A stretch of 48,132 nt of DNA, taken from NCBI GenBank assembly GCA_031265435.1, contig JAISCR010000186.1, forward strand, positions 1-48,132. Reading direction: 5' to 3'. The translations under genes and the position numbers were made by a program. The notes below the pieces were generated by a model. It saw only the letters and a program-made list of their open reading frames with translations, was not told where the DNA came from and did no database searches. The DNA is from Treponema sp. (GTDB lineage: Bacteria > Spirochaetota > Spirochaetia > Treponematales > Breznakiellaceae). Positions 1 through 8,008 of the stretch are shown piece by piece. Within the stretch, counting starts at the first letter, position 1. Each line of letters opens with the position of its first letter.

Positions 1-66
1 CTTCCGGTAATGCTGCCCCCTTCTCCTAATCCTGCTTTCCCCTTCCCTAGTAATGCCAAATATCAC
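1..66 (-). CDS. Possible 5' end of a gene running off the left edge
   Basis: On the minus strand a GTG at 66-64 opens a reading frame that stays open for 22 codons to the window edge. It is preceded by a purine-rich GGGGAG about 5 nt upstream. The strong minus-strand promoter at 117-146 would transcribe it with a leader of about 45 nt. The short peptide is rich in Arg and Gly and I do not recognise a family. The transcript almost certainly exists if the promoter is real, but the start codon and the coding nature are guesses from so little sequence. Confidence 0.3.
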   Translation of the reverse strand, partial: MIFGITREGESRIRRRGQHYRK

Positions 67-92
67 CCCGGCTCCCCTTCAGGACGCCGGCT

Positions 93-108
93 TTGCCCTT
101 TAGGGCAA
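93..108 (-). promoter_or_regulatory. Stem-loop at the start of the divergent leftward transcript
   Basis: TTGCCC (93-98) and GGGCAA (103-108) form a perfect 6-bp stem around TTTA. The element sits just downstream of the predicted transcription start (about 110) of the leftward promoter, so it would be the first structure of that mRNA. It could also be an operator palindrome. No U-run follows on either strand, so it is not a typical terminator. Confidence 0.35.
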
Positions 109-116
109 GTGCACAG

Positions 117-146
117 ATAATAGCGCGTCTGTATTTATTTTGTCAA
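117..146 (-). promoter_or_regulatory. Sigma70-type promoter, divergent from paaK
   Basis: Reading the minus strand, a perfect -35 box TTGACA (146-141) is followed after 18 bp by TATTAT (122-117), 5 of 6 matches to the -10 consensus. It points left, out of the window, away from the arylacetate-CoA ligase gene. It is the closest match to consensus noticed in the window. Confidence 0.6.
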
Positions 147-209
147 GTATTCGGACACAGAATTCACACAAAAAAAATTCTTCTTAATTTCCAAATTCGT
201 AAACATGCC

Positions 210-239
210 TTGCCCTGATTTTCCCTATATTGGTATACT
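210..239 (+). promoter_or_regulatory. Promoter for the paaK-ACT-glgA block
   Basis: TTGCCC (210-215) and TATACT (234-239) are separated by 18 bp and resemble -35 and -10 boxes (4/6 and 5/6 matches). Transcription would begin near 246, about 34 nt before the paaK ATG, with AAGGA at 268-272 as ribosome binding site. The arrangement is back-to-back with the leftward promoter at 117-146. Confidence 0.5.
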
Positions 240-279
240 GTGATCAAGGTTTTTTATCAACGTAAAAAAGGAAAATGCT

Positions 280-1581
280 ATGATTTTTAATCCCGAATAC
301 GAATGTATGGAAGCAGAAGGACGGAAAAAGTTCCAGTTGGCACATCTGAAAAACCTGGTAGAGATGCTCTATGCCAATGTGCCTTTTTACCGGAAAAAAA
401 TGGATGAACTGGGGATCGGATCCCGGGACATCAGGAGTCTTAAGGACATCGAAAAACTCCCCTTTACCACGAAGGATGACCTCAGGGAAAACTATCCCCG
501 GGGGCTTCTGGCCTGTCCCAAAGACCGGATCGTGGAAGTACACATGAGTTCCGGTACCACGGGAAAGCCTGTTGTGGATGAATATACGATAAACGATATC
601 AACATCTGGCGGGAATCCATGGCCCGAACCCTGGCCGGCGGCGGCTGTACCAGGGACGATATTGTCCAGAACTGTTACGGTTATGGCCTCTTTACCGGGG
701 GGCCGGGGGCTCATTACGGAGCCCTGACCATCGGGGCGGAGGTACTTCCCATGTCCAGCGGGAATACTGCCCGCCAGCTCATGGTTATGCAGGATTTTGG
801 CTCCACAATGCTCACCTGCACCCCCTCCTATGCTCTCTACATGGCCGAAGAGGCCGTCGACGCGGGCATAGACCTCCACAAACTTCCCATAAACAAGGGC
901 TGTTTCGGCGCGGAGCCCTGGAGCGAAAATATGCGGAAGGAAATAGAAAGCCGCTACAGCATGAAGGCCTACGATATCTACGGCCTCACCGAGATCATCG
1001 GGCCCGGCGTCTCCTTTGAATGTGAGGCCCAGGACGGGCTTCATGTAAACGAAGACTTCTTCTATCCGGAGATCATCGATCCCGAAACGGGGAAGGCTCT
1101 GCCCGACGGCGAAAAGGGGGAACTGGTATTCACCACCCTCACCAAGGAGGGCACTCCCCTTCTTCGGTACCGGACGCGGGACATCACCTTCCTCATGAGG
1201 GAGCCCTGTTCCTGCGGACGGACCACGGTACGGATGCACCGGCTCTTCGGGCGTACCGACGATATGCTCATCATCCGGGGGGTCAATGTCTTCCCCAGCC
1301 AGATAGAGCAGGCTCTCATCGAGATCGAAGGCACAGAACCCCAGTACCTTATCGTGGTAGGCCGGGGAGAAAGCCATCTGGACGATGTAGAACTTCAGGT
1401 AGAGGTAAAGAAGGAATTCTTCAGCGATGAAACCAGGGGGCTTGAGGCCCTGAGAGCCAGGATCGAAGGAGTGATGAAGAGCACGCTTCAGATCGGCGTC
1501 AAGGTAAAGCTTGTGGAGCCCAAAACCATTGAACGTTCAATAGGCAAGGCAAAACGGGTTATCGACAACCGGAAGATCTAG
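280..1581 (+). CDS. paaK: Phenylacetate/arylacetate-CoA ligase (AMP-forming)
   Basis: The 433-residue protein belongs to the PaaK branch of adenylate-forming enzymes and has the usual length for it. It is expected to activate phenylacetate or a related aryl acid (for example indoleacetate) with ATP and CoA through an acyl-AMP intermediate in the cytoplasm. The P-loop SSGTTGKP lies at residues 90-97 and the [10 protein letters not shown] motif near residue 238. The C-terminal lid carries [12 protein letters not shown] and ends in a basic IGKAKRV stretch. The start at 280 has AAGGA 7 nt upstream. A double-ACT protein follows, as is common for PaaK-type ligases in anaerobes. In such organisms the enzyme often works with indolepyruvate ferredoxin oxidoreductase in aromatic amino acid turnover, but no such oxidoreductase is in this window. 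The exact aryl substrate cannot be read from sequence. Confidence 0.93.
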   Translation: MIFNPEYECMEAEGRKKFQLAHLKNLVEMLYANVPFYRKKMDELGIGSRDIRSLKDIEKLPFTTKDDLRENYPRGLLACPKDRIVEVHMSSGTTGKPVVDEYTINDINIWRESMARTLAGGGCTRDDIVQNCYGYGLFTGGPGAHYGALTIGAEVLPMSSGNTARQLMVMQDFGSTMLTCTPSYALYMAEEAVDAGIDLHKLPINKGCFGAEPWSENMRKEIESRYSMKAYDIYGLTEIIGPGVSFECEAQDGLHVNEDFFYPEIIDPETGKALPDGEKGELVFTTLTKEGTPLLRYRTRDITFLMREPCSCGRTTVRMHRLFGRTDDMLIIRGVNVFPSQIEQALIEIEGTEPQYLIVVGRGESHLDDVELQVEVKKEFFSDETRGLEALRARIEGVMKSTLQIGVKVKLVEPKTIERSIGKAKRVIDNRKI

Positions 1582-1658
1582 TTTATAATAGAGGGTGAAG
1601 GGACGAATTTGAAGAGAATATCCTTTAGCCCTCAGCTTTCATACAAGGAGCGCCATTT

Positions 1659-2075
1659 ATGGAAATCAAACAGATATCGGTTTTTCTGGAGAATAATGCA
1701 GGACGGCTGGGAGAAGTAACCAAAGTTCTGGCCGATGCGGGGATCAATCTCCGGGCGATAAGCATTGCCGACACGGCGGATTTTGGGATTCTGCGGCTAA
1801 TCGTCAGCGATCATCAAAAGGCTCTGCTGGCCCTGCAGGAGGCGGGTTTTACCACCCGGATCACCAATGTGGCCGCCGTGGAGATAGAAGACAGGCCGGG
1901 GAGTCTTGCCAAGGTTATGGAACTTTTCCAGAAATCCCAGGTAAATATCGAATATCTCTACGCATCCCTGGAAGGCAAGGAGGGGAAGGCGGTGGTTATC
2001 TTCAAGCTGCAGGAGCATGACAAGGGTCTTGCCATTGTACAGGAATCGGGACTCTCCATGGTGGACAGTTTCTGA
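1659..2075 (+). CDS. Tandem ACT-domain protein
   Basis: A 138-residue protein made of two ACT domains and nothing else. The first is residues 1-65 (NNAGRLGEVTKVLADAGINL is the typical ligand-binding turn and first helix). The second is about residues 68-138 (EDRPGSLAKVMELFQKSQVN). ACT domains bind amino acids or similar small effectors. Stand-alone double-ACT proteins of this type commonly follow phenylacetate-CoA ligase genes and are thought to sense aromatic or branched-chain amino acids. The ribosome binding site AAGGAG (1645-1650) lies 8 nt before the ATG. The stop codon overlaps the ATG of glgA by one base (TGATG), so the two are translationally coupled. The effector is unknown. Confidence 0.9.
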   Translation: MEIKQISVFLENNAGRLGEVTKVLADAGINLRAISIADTADFGILRLIVSDHQKALLALQEAGFTTRITNVAAVEIEDRPGSLAKVMELFQKSQVNIEYLYASLEGKEGKAVVIFKLQEHDKGLAIVQESGLSMVDSF

Positions 2076-3550
2076 TGAAAATAATGATGGCCTCGAGCGA
2101 GGCAGCCCCTTTCGCCAAAACCGGAGGTCTTGCGGATACGGTTTCGAGCCTTTCCCTTGCTCTGGCAAACCTGGGGCATGAGGTAAAGATCGTCATTCCC
2201 CGGTACTACAACATAGACCGGGAGCCTCTGGAGCAGTTGGAAGGCCCGCTGGGGGTAGGTACAGGCGGCGGCGAAGAATGGTGCGCCGTATATAAAACAA
2301 GCCTGCCCGGTTCCCCCGGAAAAAACACAATAGAAATCTTCTTTGTTGATCATGAAAAATTCTTCGGGCGGGACGGGATCTACGGCACCCCTGCGGAACC
2401 GGACTTTCTGGATAATCCCCGGCGTTTCAGTTTCTTCTGCCGCTCTGTATTTCAGCTCTGCCGCAAACTCCGGTGGGAGCCCGATATTCTCCATGCCCAT
2501 GACTGGCCCGGCGCCCTGGTTCCCGTCTTCCTCAAATTCGGGGAAAAGTACTTTCCGGGCTTTGACAATACAAAATCGGTGCTGACGATTCACAATCTCG
2601 GCTACCAGGGAATCTACAGCAAGGATAACTACTGGTTTACTTCCCTCAACTGGGATGTGTTTGGGGCGGCAGGATTCGAAGACTGGAACATGATGAATCT
2701 CCTCAAGGCGGGAATCTGCTGCGCCGACAAGCTCAACACCGTTTCCCGCCGTTATGCGGAAGAAACCAGGACACAGTCCCAGGGTTTCAGGCTGGACGGG
2801 GTTCTGCGTTACCGTTCCGAAGACTACCAGGGGATCCTCAATGGCATAGATACGGAACTCTGGAATCCCGCCAGGGATAAATTCATTCCCGCCCCATATT
2901 CGTCAAAAAATATGGCGGGAAAAGCCAAAGCAAAAGAGGCTTTGCAGAAGGAATTCGGCCTGTCCGGCAGGGCGGATGTTCCCGTCGTCGGCATGATCAG
3001 CCGTCTGGTGGATCAGAAGGGGGTGGGAGAACTCTTCGGCCCTGGTTATGGTTCGGCCTTTTCTATCTGCCGGGACATGGATCTTCAGTTTGTAATCCTC
3101 GGCACCGGGGAAAATTGGTGCGAAAACGAGATCCGCAGCCTTTCTTCCAGGCTTTCAAACTTCAAGGCAAAGATAGCCTACAGCGAGGAACTCTCCCATC
3201 TTATTGAGGCAGGCAGCGACTTCTTCCTTATGCCCAGCCGCTACGAACCTTCGGGACTCAACCAGATGTACTCCATGGTCTATGGAACCCTTCCCATCGT
3301 CCGGAACACCGGGGGCCTTGCGGATACGGTACAAAACTACAATCAGGACTCAGGCGGCGGAACAGGCTTTATGTTTGACGATCTTAATCCTTCCGCGATA
3401 TACAATACCGTGGGCTGGGCGGTCTGGGCCTACTACAACCGGCGGGATGATATAGAAGGCATGCGGATCCGGGGGATGAATCAGAGTTTTTCCTGGGAAA
3501 TTTCCGCCAAAAAGTACATAGCCATGTATGAGGCTGCTCTTGCCACATAA
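2075..3550 (+). CDS. glgA: Glycogen synthase (ADP-glucose, GT5)
   Basis: The 491-residue protein has the layout of bacterial GlgA, which transfers glucose from ADP-glucose to the non-reducing end of alpha-1,4-glucan. The N-terminal KTGGLAD motif (residues 15-21) binds the sugar nucleotide. The acceptor-domain stretch with HDWPGALVP and the NGIDTELWNP motif follow. The C-terminal RYEPSGLNQMYSM block carries the conserved Glu of the GT-B retaining mechanism. Length matches the family (about 480). The ATG overlaps the ACT gene's TGA, which is an odd partnership for a storage-polysaccharide enzyme. No other glg genes are present in the window. The product should be cytoplasmic. Confidence 0.95.
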   Translation: MKIMMASSEAAPFAKTGGLADTVSSLSLALANLGHEVKIVIPRYYNIDREPLEQLEGPLGVGTGGGEEWCAVYKTSLPGSPGKNTIEIFFVDHEKFFGRDGIYGTPAEPDFLDNPRRFSFFCRSVFQLCRKLRWEPDILHAHDWPGALVPVFLKFGEKYFPGFDNTKSVLTIHNLGYQGIYSKDNYWFTSLNWDVFGAAGFEDWNMMNLLKAGICCADKLNTVSRRYAEETRTQSQGFRLDGVLRYRSEDYQGILNGIDTELWNPARDKFIPAPYSSKNMAGKAKAKEALQKEFGLSGRADVPVVGMISRLVDQKGVGELFGPGYGSAFSICRDMDLQFVILGTGENWCENEIRSLSSRLSNFKAKIAYSEELSHLIEAGSDFFLMPSRYEPSGLNQMYSMVYGTLPIVRNTGGLADTVQNYNQDSGGGTGFMFDDLNPSAIYNTVGWAVWAYYNRRDDIEGMRIRGMNQSFSWEISAKKYIAMYEAALAT

Positions 3551-3562
3551 AAAGGTAGAAGC

Positions 3563-4600
3563 ATGAAACAGATACTGGTAGTTGATGATAACCTGGCTAT
3601 CCTCAAACATATTCAAATTCAGCTTGCGGGAAATTATCAGGTGCTGCTGGCAAAATCCGGCGCACAGGCCCTGCAGATCTGTTCCAAACAGGCGCCGGAT
3701 CTGATACTCCTGGACATTGAAATGCCGGAGATGAACGGCTTTGAAACCATTGCCCGTCTCAAACAGAATCCGCGGCTCTTCCGCATTCCGGTAATTTTCC
3801 TTACCGCCAATCATGACAGCGATACTGAGGTTAAGGGGCTTGAATCCGGGGCGGTGGATTTTATAACCAAGCCTTTCGAGAAGAGCATCCTTATCCACCG
3901 GATCAAACTTCATTCCCAGCTTTCCGCCTATCAGCAGGATCTTGAAAAAACGGTAAAGGAACTTGAAGACAGCATCGTTCTTTCATTCTCGGAACTTATT
4001 GAAGCGCGGGATGAAAATACCGGCGGTCATGTGCAGCGTACCAGCCGCTATGCGGAACTCCTCATCCGCGAGCTGCTGCGGGAGGGACAGTTTCTGGATC
4101 TTTTCAACGAAGACGAGATAGCCATGTCGATAAAGGCCGTCCCCCTTCACGATATAGGCAAGATCGGCATCAGCGATTCCATACTGCTCAAACCGGGCCG
4201 GCTGGACGGAGAAGAATTCGCCGTCATGAGAACCCATACGACAATCGGCGCCCGGATCCTTCAGCAGATGTTTGAAAGGACTCCAACCCAGCATTACCTC
4301 CGCTATGCCAAGATTGTCGCGGAAGGCCATCATGAAAAGTGGGACGGCTCAGGCTACCCCCGAGGCCTTAAGGGGGATGACATTCCCCTTATCTCCCGCA
4401 TCATGGCGGTGGCGGATGTGTATGACGCACTGGTGGCGGACAGGGTGTACCGCAAGGCCCTTACTCCCGAAGAGGCCCACGATCATATAGTGGCCGGAAG
4501 GGGTGTGCATTTTGATCCGAAGATTATTGACGCTTTTGAAAAAATCTGTGATGAGATGGCCGCAGCGGCCATGGCGAAACGTACTTCCTCTCCCGACTGA
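3563..4600 (+). CDS. Response regulator with HD-GYP output (predicted c-di-GMP phosphodiesterase)
   Basis: A 345-residue two-domain protein. Residues 1-120 form a receiver domain with acidic pair D8-D9, phospho-acceptor D51 in LLDIEMP, and the conserved Lys in ITKPF. After a short coiled linker, residues about 135-340 form an HD-GYP domain. It has the HD pair at H196-D197 (HDIGKIG), the HHEKWDGSGYP motif around residues 256-266, and ADVYDAL downstream. All catalytic and metal-binding signature residues appear intact, so hydrolysis of cyclic di-GMP is predicted. It starts 12 nt after glgA with AAGGTAG as ribosome binding site. It sits just before an Hpt sensor and a hybrid kinase and is the obvious receiver for that pathway. 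Cytoplasmic. Confidence 0.93.
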   Translation: MKQILVVDDNLAILKHIQIQLAGNYQVLLAKSGAQALQICSKQAPDLILLDIEMPEMNGFETIARLKQNPRLFRIPVIFLTANHDSDTEVKGLESGAVDFITKPFEKSILIHRIKLHSQLSAYQQDLEKTVKELEDSIVLSFSELIEARDENTGGHVQRTSRYAELLIRELLREGQFLDLFNEDEIAMSIKAVPLHDIGKIGISDSILLKPGRLDGEEFAVMRTHTTIGARILQQMFERTPTQHYLRYAKIVAEGHHEKWDGSGYPRGLKGDDIPLISRIMAVADVYDALVADRVYRKALTPEEAHDHIVAGRGVHFDPKIIDAFEKICDEMAAAAMAKRTSSPD

Positions 4601-4639
4601 AAAACCGCGACACCGGATTTCCAGGAGGCCGGATTCGGA

Positions 4640-7063
4640 ATGAAAAAAAGTATTTGGACAAAGATTATCTTTTTTATGGCAGTTCCCTTTCTGCTTATCT
4701 TTACCCTGATATCCGCGCTGATTCTGCGGACAATCTACAGTGAAAAGATACGTGATGTCAGGCAGGACGTACAGAAACTGGCGATCTACAACGAGACGAG
4801 TCTCCGCGGTTTTCTTGAAAATTCCCGCCTTTCGGTAAAGGTTGCGGCGGAGGCACTGGAGCGCATAAGGGCGGAGGATCCCGGCGCCAGAGACGCGGGC
4901 GACAGCCATATTATCGCCATGCTGAAAAACCCGGCGGTTGCCAGGTGCTGGCTTGTGTTTGAACCGGATGCCTTTGACGGCAGGGATGCGGAACATACCG
5001 GAGAGTATCCGGGAGCCCCCTCGGGACGCTATATGCGTTCATTCAGTCTCCTCAACGGCAAGGTTACTGTTGTCAATGACATGAACGAAAAAACCGTTGA
5101 CGATCCTGAGGAAGGGTACTATTACGCCATCCCGAAAAAGACCGAAAAACCCTACACCGACATTATCGAAGAAAATAAAACCGGCGAAGGGCTGCTCAAC
5201 ACCTTTACTGTGGTTTCTCCGGTTTTCCGCGAAAACAGGTTTATCGGCTGTGTAGGAATAGATGTATTACTCTCCTCCCTGATGCCGGAAGACGGATTTA
5301 TAAAAAATGCCGTTTCCATGCTTATCAATCCCGGCGGGACGGTTGTTCACGCCGGGAATTTTTCCACTATCGGCAGGCATATTGAAGAGCTTCAATTTTC
5401 GGGTATCGGGGCAATCCTGGATGCATTTGACGAACGGCGCGAGATCGAGGTAACAAGCGAAAGGAGTCCGTCTTTCGGGGGCAGGGCCTACATTCTCTTT
5501 CGCCCCGTCTTTATTGACGATATTGACAAGCCGCTGTATGTCTATGCCGCCATACCGGAAAGTGAGGTAATTAAGGATGTCCGTCCGGTAATCACCTCCG
5601 TCATCATTTCCCTTTTGGCGGTTGTGGGTGTTTTTGCGGTACTGATCTTCTACATTTATAGATCGATTTTAAGCCCCATTCATATTCTTACCATGACAGG
5701 CGATAAAATTTCCCGGGGGGATCTTGAAGAAGAAATCGCCGTCTTCGATTCAGCCGACGAACTGGGTATCCTCTCCCGATCCCTGAACCTTATGGCGGAA
5801 CAGTTCCGGCTCCATCTGGGCATCGAAGAACAAAACCGCCAGATGCTGGAACTCTACACCAGGCTCAACAGCGCCATATACAAATACCAGGACAACCGGG
5901 AAGCCCTGGATGCCATACTCAGGATTATCTGCAGAAATTACAACGTTTCTACCGCCACCATGATCTGTCTTGAAAAGGGAAAAGCCATGATCTGTTCTTC
6001 CAAAGGCGAAAGTCCCTGGCCCCGGAATAGCGAATTTCCTTATCATTGGCAGGTCATATCCTTTATCAAGGACAAAAAATACGCAAGTTTTAACGCGCAC
6101 AGTCTCAAGGAAGCCGGGCTTGTTTTTACGAGCCGGTACTCTTTCTTCCTCTGCATACTTCCCCTCTTTGCCGGGGAAGAACTCATGGCCTATGTCATAA
6201 TGGAAAGCGGAAAAGAACGCGGGCCTTTCATCAATGACGATACGAGTCTTACCTTTATTCAGGATATTGTCTCCTATGCCTTTTTTAGAAGACGCAGTAT
6301 TTCCGCTTCCCGGGAAAATCCGAATGAAAGCCGGCTTTCCGCTTCCGTCAAAAAGGCGGACACAGCCTCTGCGAAAGTACAGGATCCCGAAGCCTCCTTC
6401 CCGGAGGAAGAAATGACGGACAAGAAACCGGATCCCCTGCAGGCCGCCAGAGCCATTGAGGGCCTCGACGTTGACCGCGGACTGATCCTTCTGGCAGGCT
6501 CCGCGGAACAATACCTCGAATTGATTAAATTTTCCGCCCCGGTCTTCCGAAATTCCATTGACCGCATGGATTCCGGTCTTGGCAACGACGATCTTCCCGC
6601 CTTCGCCATAGAGGTTCACGGGGCCAAAGGCGCCCTCAACAACATCGGCGCGTCCAGCCTGGGAGAAGAAGCCCTGTATCTTGAAAAGGAAAGCAAGGCC
6701 GGCAACGGAGAATTCTGCAAAATAAATTATCCTGCTTTCAGAAAAAGACTTGCGGCTCTTGCGGAAAGCCTGGTCTCTCTCGAGACAAAAACCGACAACA
6801 GTAATACTGCGGAAACAGGCGCCGCCGGGGCTGATGTTTCGGCAGAGGAACTCTCCGGGGCCCTCAAAAAGGCTGCCGGCGCGTGTGAAGGCTACGATTC
6901 CTTCAAGGCCCGGGAGTATCTTGCCCCCTATATTCACAATGCGGGCATGGATGAGGAAACCGGAAAAAAACTGGCCTTTATCGGTGAAAAGCTCAACAAT
7001 GTCGATTATGACGAAGCCCTGGCCGCCATCCGGGAACTTCTGGAAACATCCGGAGAAGGATGA
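4640..7063 (+). CDS. Membrane sensor with Cache, HAMP, GAF-like and Hpt domains, no kinase
   Basis: The 807-residue protein begins with a transmembrane helix (about 8-30), then a large extracytoplasmic region (about 35-310) of dCache type. A second membrane helix (about 313-338) is followed by a HAMP domain (about 338-395) and a GAF-like region (about 405-555). After an acidic, Ser-rich linker comes an Hpt domain (about 600-715) with the phospho-accepting histidine H660 in VHGAKGALNNIG, the usual HxxKG pattern. A further helical domain ends the protein. There is no HisKA or HATPase domain, so it cannot start a phosphorelay alone. It could pass phosphate between the hybrid kinase downstream and the REC-HD-GYP regulator upstream. 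The stop TGA abuts the ATG of the lipid-kinase-like gene (7064). The GAF call is from predicted size and position and is the least certain part. Confidence 0.82.
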   Translation: MKKSIWTKIIFFMAVPFLLIFTLISALILRTIYSEKIRDVRQDVQKLAIYNETSLRGFLENSRLSVKVAAEALERIRAEDPGARDAGDSHIIAMLKNPAVARCWLVFEPDAFDGRDAEHTGEYPGAPSGRYMRSFSLLNGKVTVVNDMNEKTVDDPEEGYYYAIPKKTEKPYTDIIEENKTGEGLLNTFTVVSPVFRENRFIGCVGIDVLLSSLMPEDGFIKNAVSMLINPGGTVVHAGNFSTIGRHIEELQFSGIGAILDAFDERREIEVTSERSPSFGGRAYILFRPVFIDDIDKPLYVYAAIPESEVIKDVRPVITSVIISLLAVVGVFAVLIFYIYRSILSPIHILTMTGDKISRGDLEEEIAVFDSADELGILSRSLNLMAEQFRLHLGIEEQNRQMLELYTRLNSAIYKYQDNREALDAILRIICRNYNVSTATMICLEKGKAMICSSKGESPWPRNSEFPYHWQVISFIKDKKYASFNAHSLKEAGLVFTSRYSFFLCILPLFAGEELMAYVIMESGKERGPFINDDTSLTFIQDIVSYAFFRRRSISASRENPNESRLSASVKKADTASAKVQDPEASFPEEEMTDKKPDPLQAARAIEGLDVDRGLILLAGSAEQYLELIKFSAPVFRNSIDRMDSGLGNDDLPAFAIEVHGAKGALNNIGASSLGEEALYLEKESKAGNGEFCKINYPAFRKRLAALAESLVSLETKTDNSNTAETGAAGADVSAEELSGALKKAAGACEGYDSFKAREYLAPYIHNAGMDEETGKKLAFIGEKLNNVDYDEALAAIRELLETSGEG

Positions 7064-8008
7064 ATGAAGCATCTGTTCATCATAAATCCTAAGGCAAAGA
7101 TGCTCAAAGACAGGATCGATGATTTTACAGCCGGAATACGGACATTCTTTTCAAGCTATCCCCAACTGGAGTACGACATCCACATTACACGGTGGAAAAG
7201 GGACGCGGTAGGTTTTACCCGCCGTTATGTTTCCATGGCCGATTCCCTGGTCCGGGTCTATGCGGTTGGGGGAAACGGTACGCTTTTTGAGGTGGTCAAC
7301 GGTGTGCAGGGGCTTCCAAATGTGCAGATAGCCGCCTATCCCATGGGAACCAACAATTCTTTTCTCTACACCTTCGGGGGAGAAGCCGTACTGCGGCATT
7401 TCCGCTCCCTGCGGAATCTTGTGTTCTCCCATATAATAAATGTTGATGCCATGAGGATCGGCAATAACTTCAGCATCAATGCCAGCCTTGTGGGAGTGGA
7501 AGCCATGGGCTATCAGAGGGGTGCGGAAATATATGAAAAGCTGCCCCTTCCCATTAATTTTTGTTATCAGAGTGCGGGAGCGCTGGAAGTTATCAGAAAC
7601 GGCAGGGGCCAGGACTACCGCATAGAACTTGACGGAAAAAATTTAAACGGTTCCTATCTGAGTCTGACAGTCGCAAATTCTCCCTGCTACGGCAAGGGGC
7701 TGCCCGGCCCCTTTGACGCAAAAATAGACGACGGCCTTCTGGATATATACCTGATAAAAGACATACCGAAAATCCTGATTCCCCGTATCATCAACGATTA
7801 CCACCGCGGCCTGTACCCCAAATGGAAACTCTACATTAATCATTACAAGGGGCGTTCGCTTTCGATCAGCTCGGATACGGTTATGAACATTGTTTTTGAC
7901 GGAGAAGTCTTTTATGACACATCCGTCCGTTATGAGATAGTTCCCCAGGCAATTGATTTTGTCTATCCCGGCAGCATTACTGCTGCGGAGAAACAGAATG
8001 CCGAATAA
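7064..8008 (+). CDS. Diacylglycerol/sphingosine-kinase-family protein with altered GGDGT motif
   Basis: A 314-residue protein of the DagK/YegS lipid-kinase family (about 300 residues is normal). The N-terminus has the FIINPKA strand-loop. The nucleotide-binding motif reads GGNGTLFEVVNG where the family has GGDGTxxEVxNG, so the conserved Asp is Asn. The GTxN-type motif is GTNNSFLYTFG rather than the usual GTGNDFAR. The C-terminal beta-sandwich with the FDGE motif (VFDGEVF) is present. Enzymes of this family phosphorylate diacylglycerol or related lipids on the cytoplasmic membrane face. The changed motif leaves activity in doubt; it may be a lipid-binding or altered-specificity relative. It begins immediately after the Hpt gene stop and overlaps the hybrid kinase gene by 11 nt, so it is embedded in the signalling operon. 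Confidence 0.82.
   Translation: MKHLFIINPKAKMLKDRIDDFTAGIRTFFSSYPQLEYDIHITRWKRDAVGFTRRYVSMADSLVRVYAVGGNGTLFEVVNGVQGLPNVQIAAYPMGTNNSFLYTFGGEAVLRHFRSLRNLVFSHIINVDAMRIGNNFSINASLVGVEAMGYQRGAEIYEKLPLPINFCYQSAGALEVIRNGRGQDYRIELDGKNLNGSYLSLTVANSPCYGKGLPGPFDAKIDDGLLDIYLIKDIPKILIPRIINDYHRGLYPKWKLYINHYKGRSLSISSDTVMNIVFDGEVFYDTSVRYEIVPQAIDFVYPGSITAAEKQNAE

Noticed and set aside
244-1377. A 377-codon open frame on the minus strand opposite paaK
   Set aside because: Shadow of the adenylate-forming enzyme; no start signal and no family resemblance.
5750-7072. A 440-codon open frame on the minus strand opposite the Hpt sensor
   Set aside because: Composition is rich in Phe and Gly without any domain, and the plus strand carries a clear Hpt domain in the same place.
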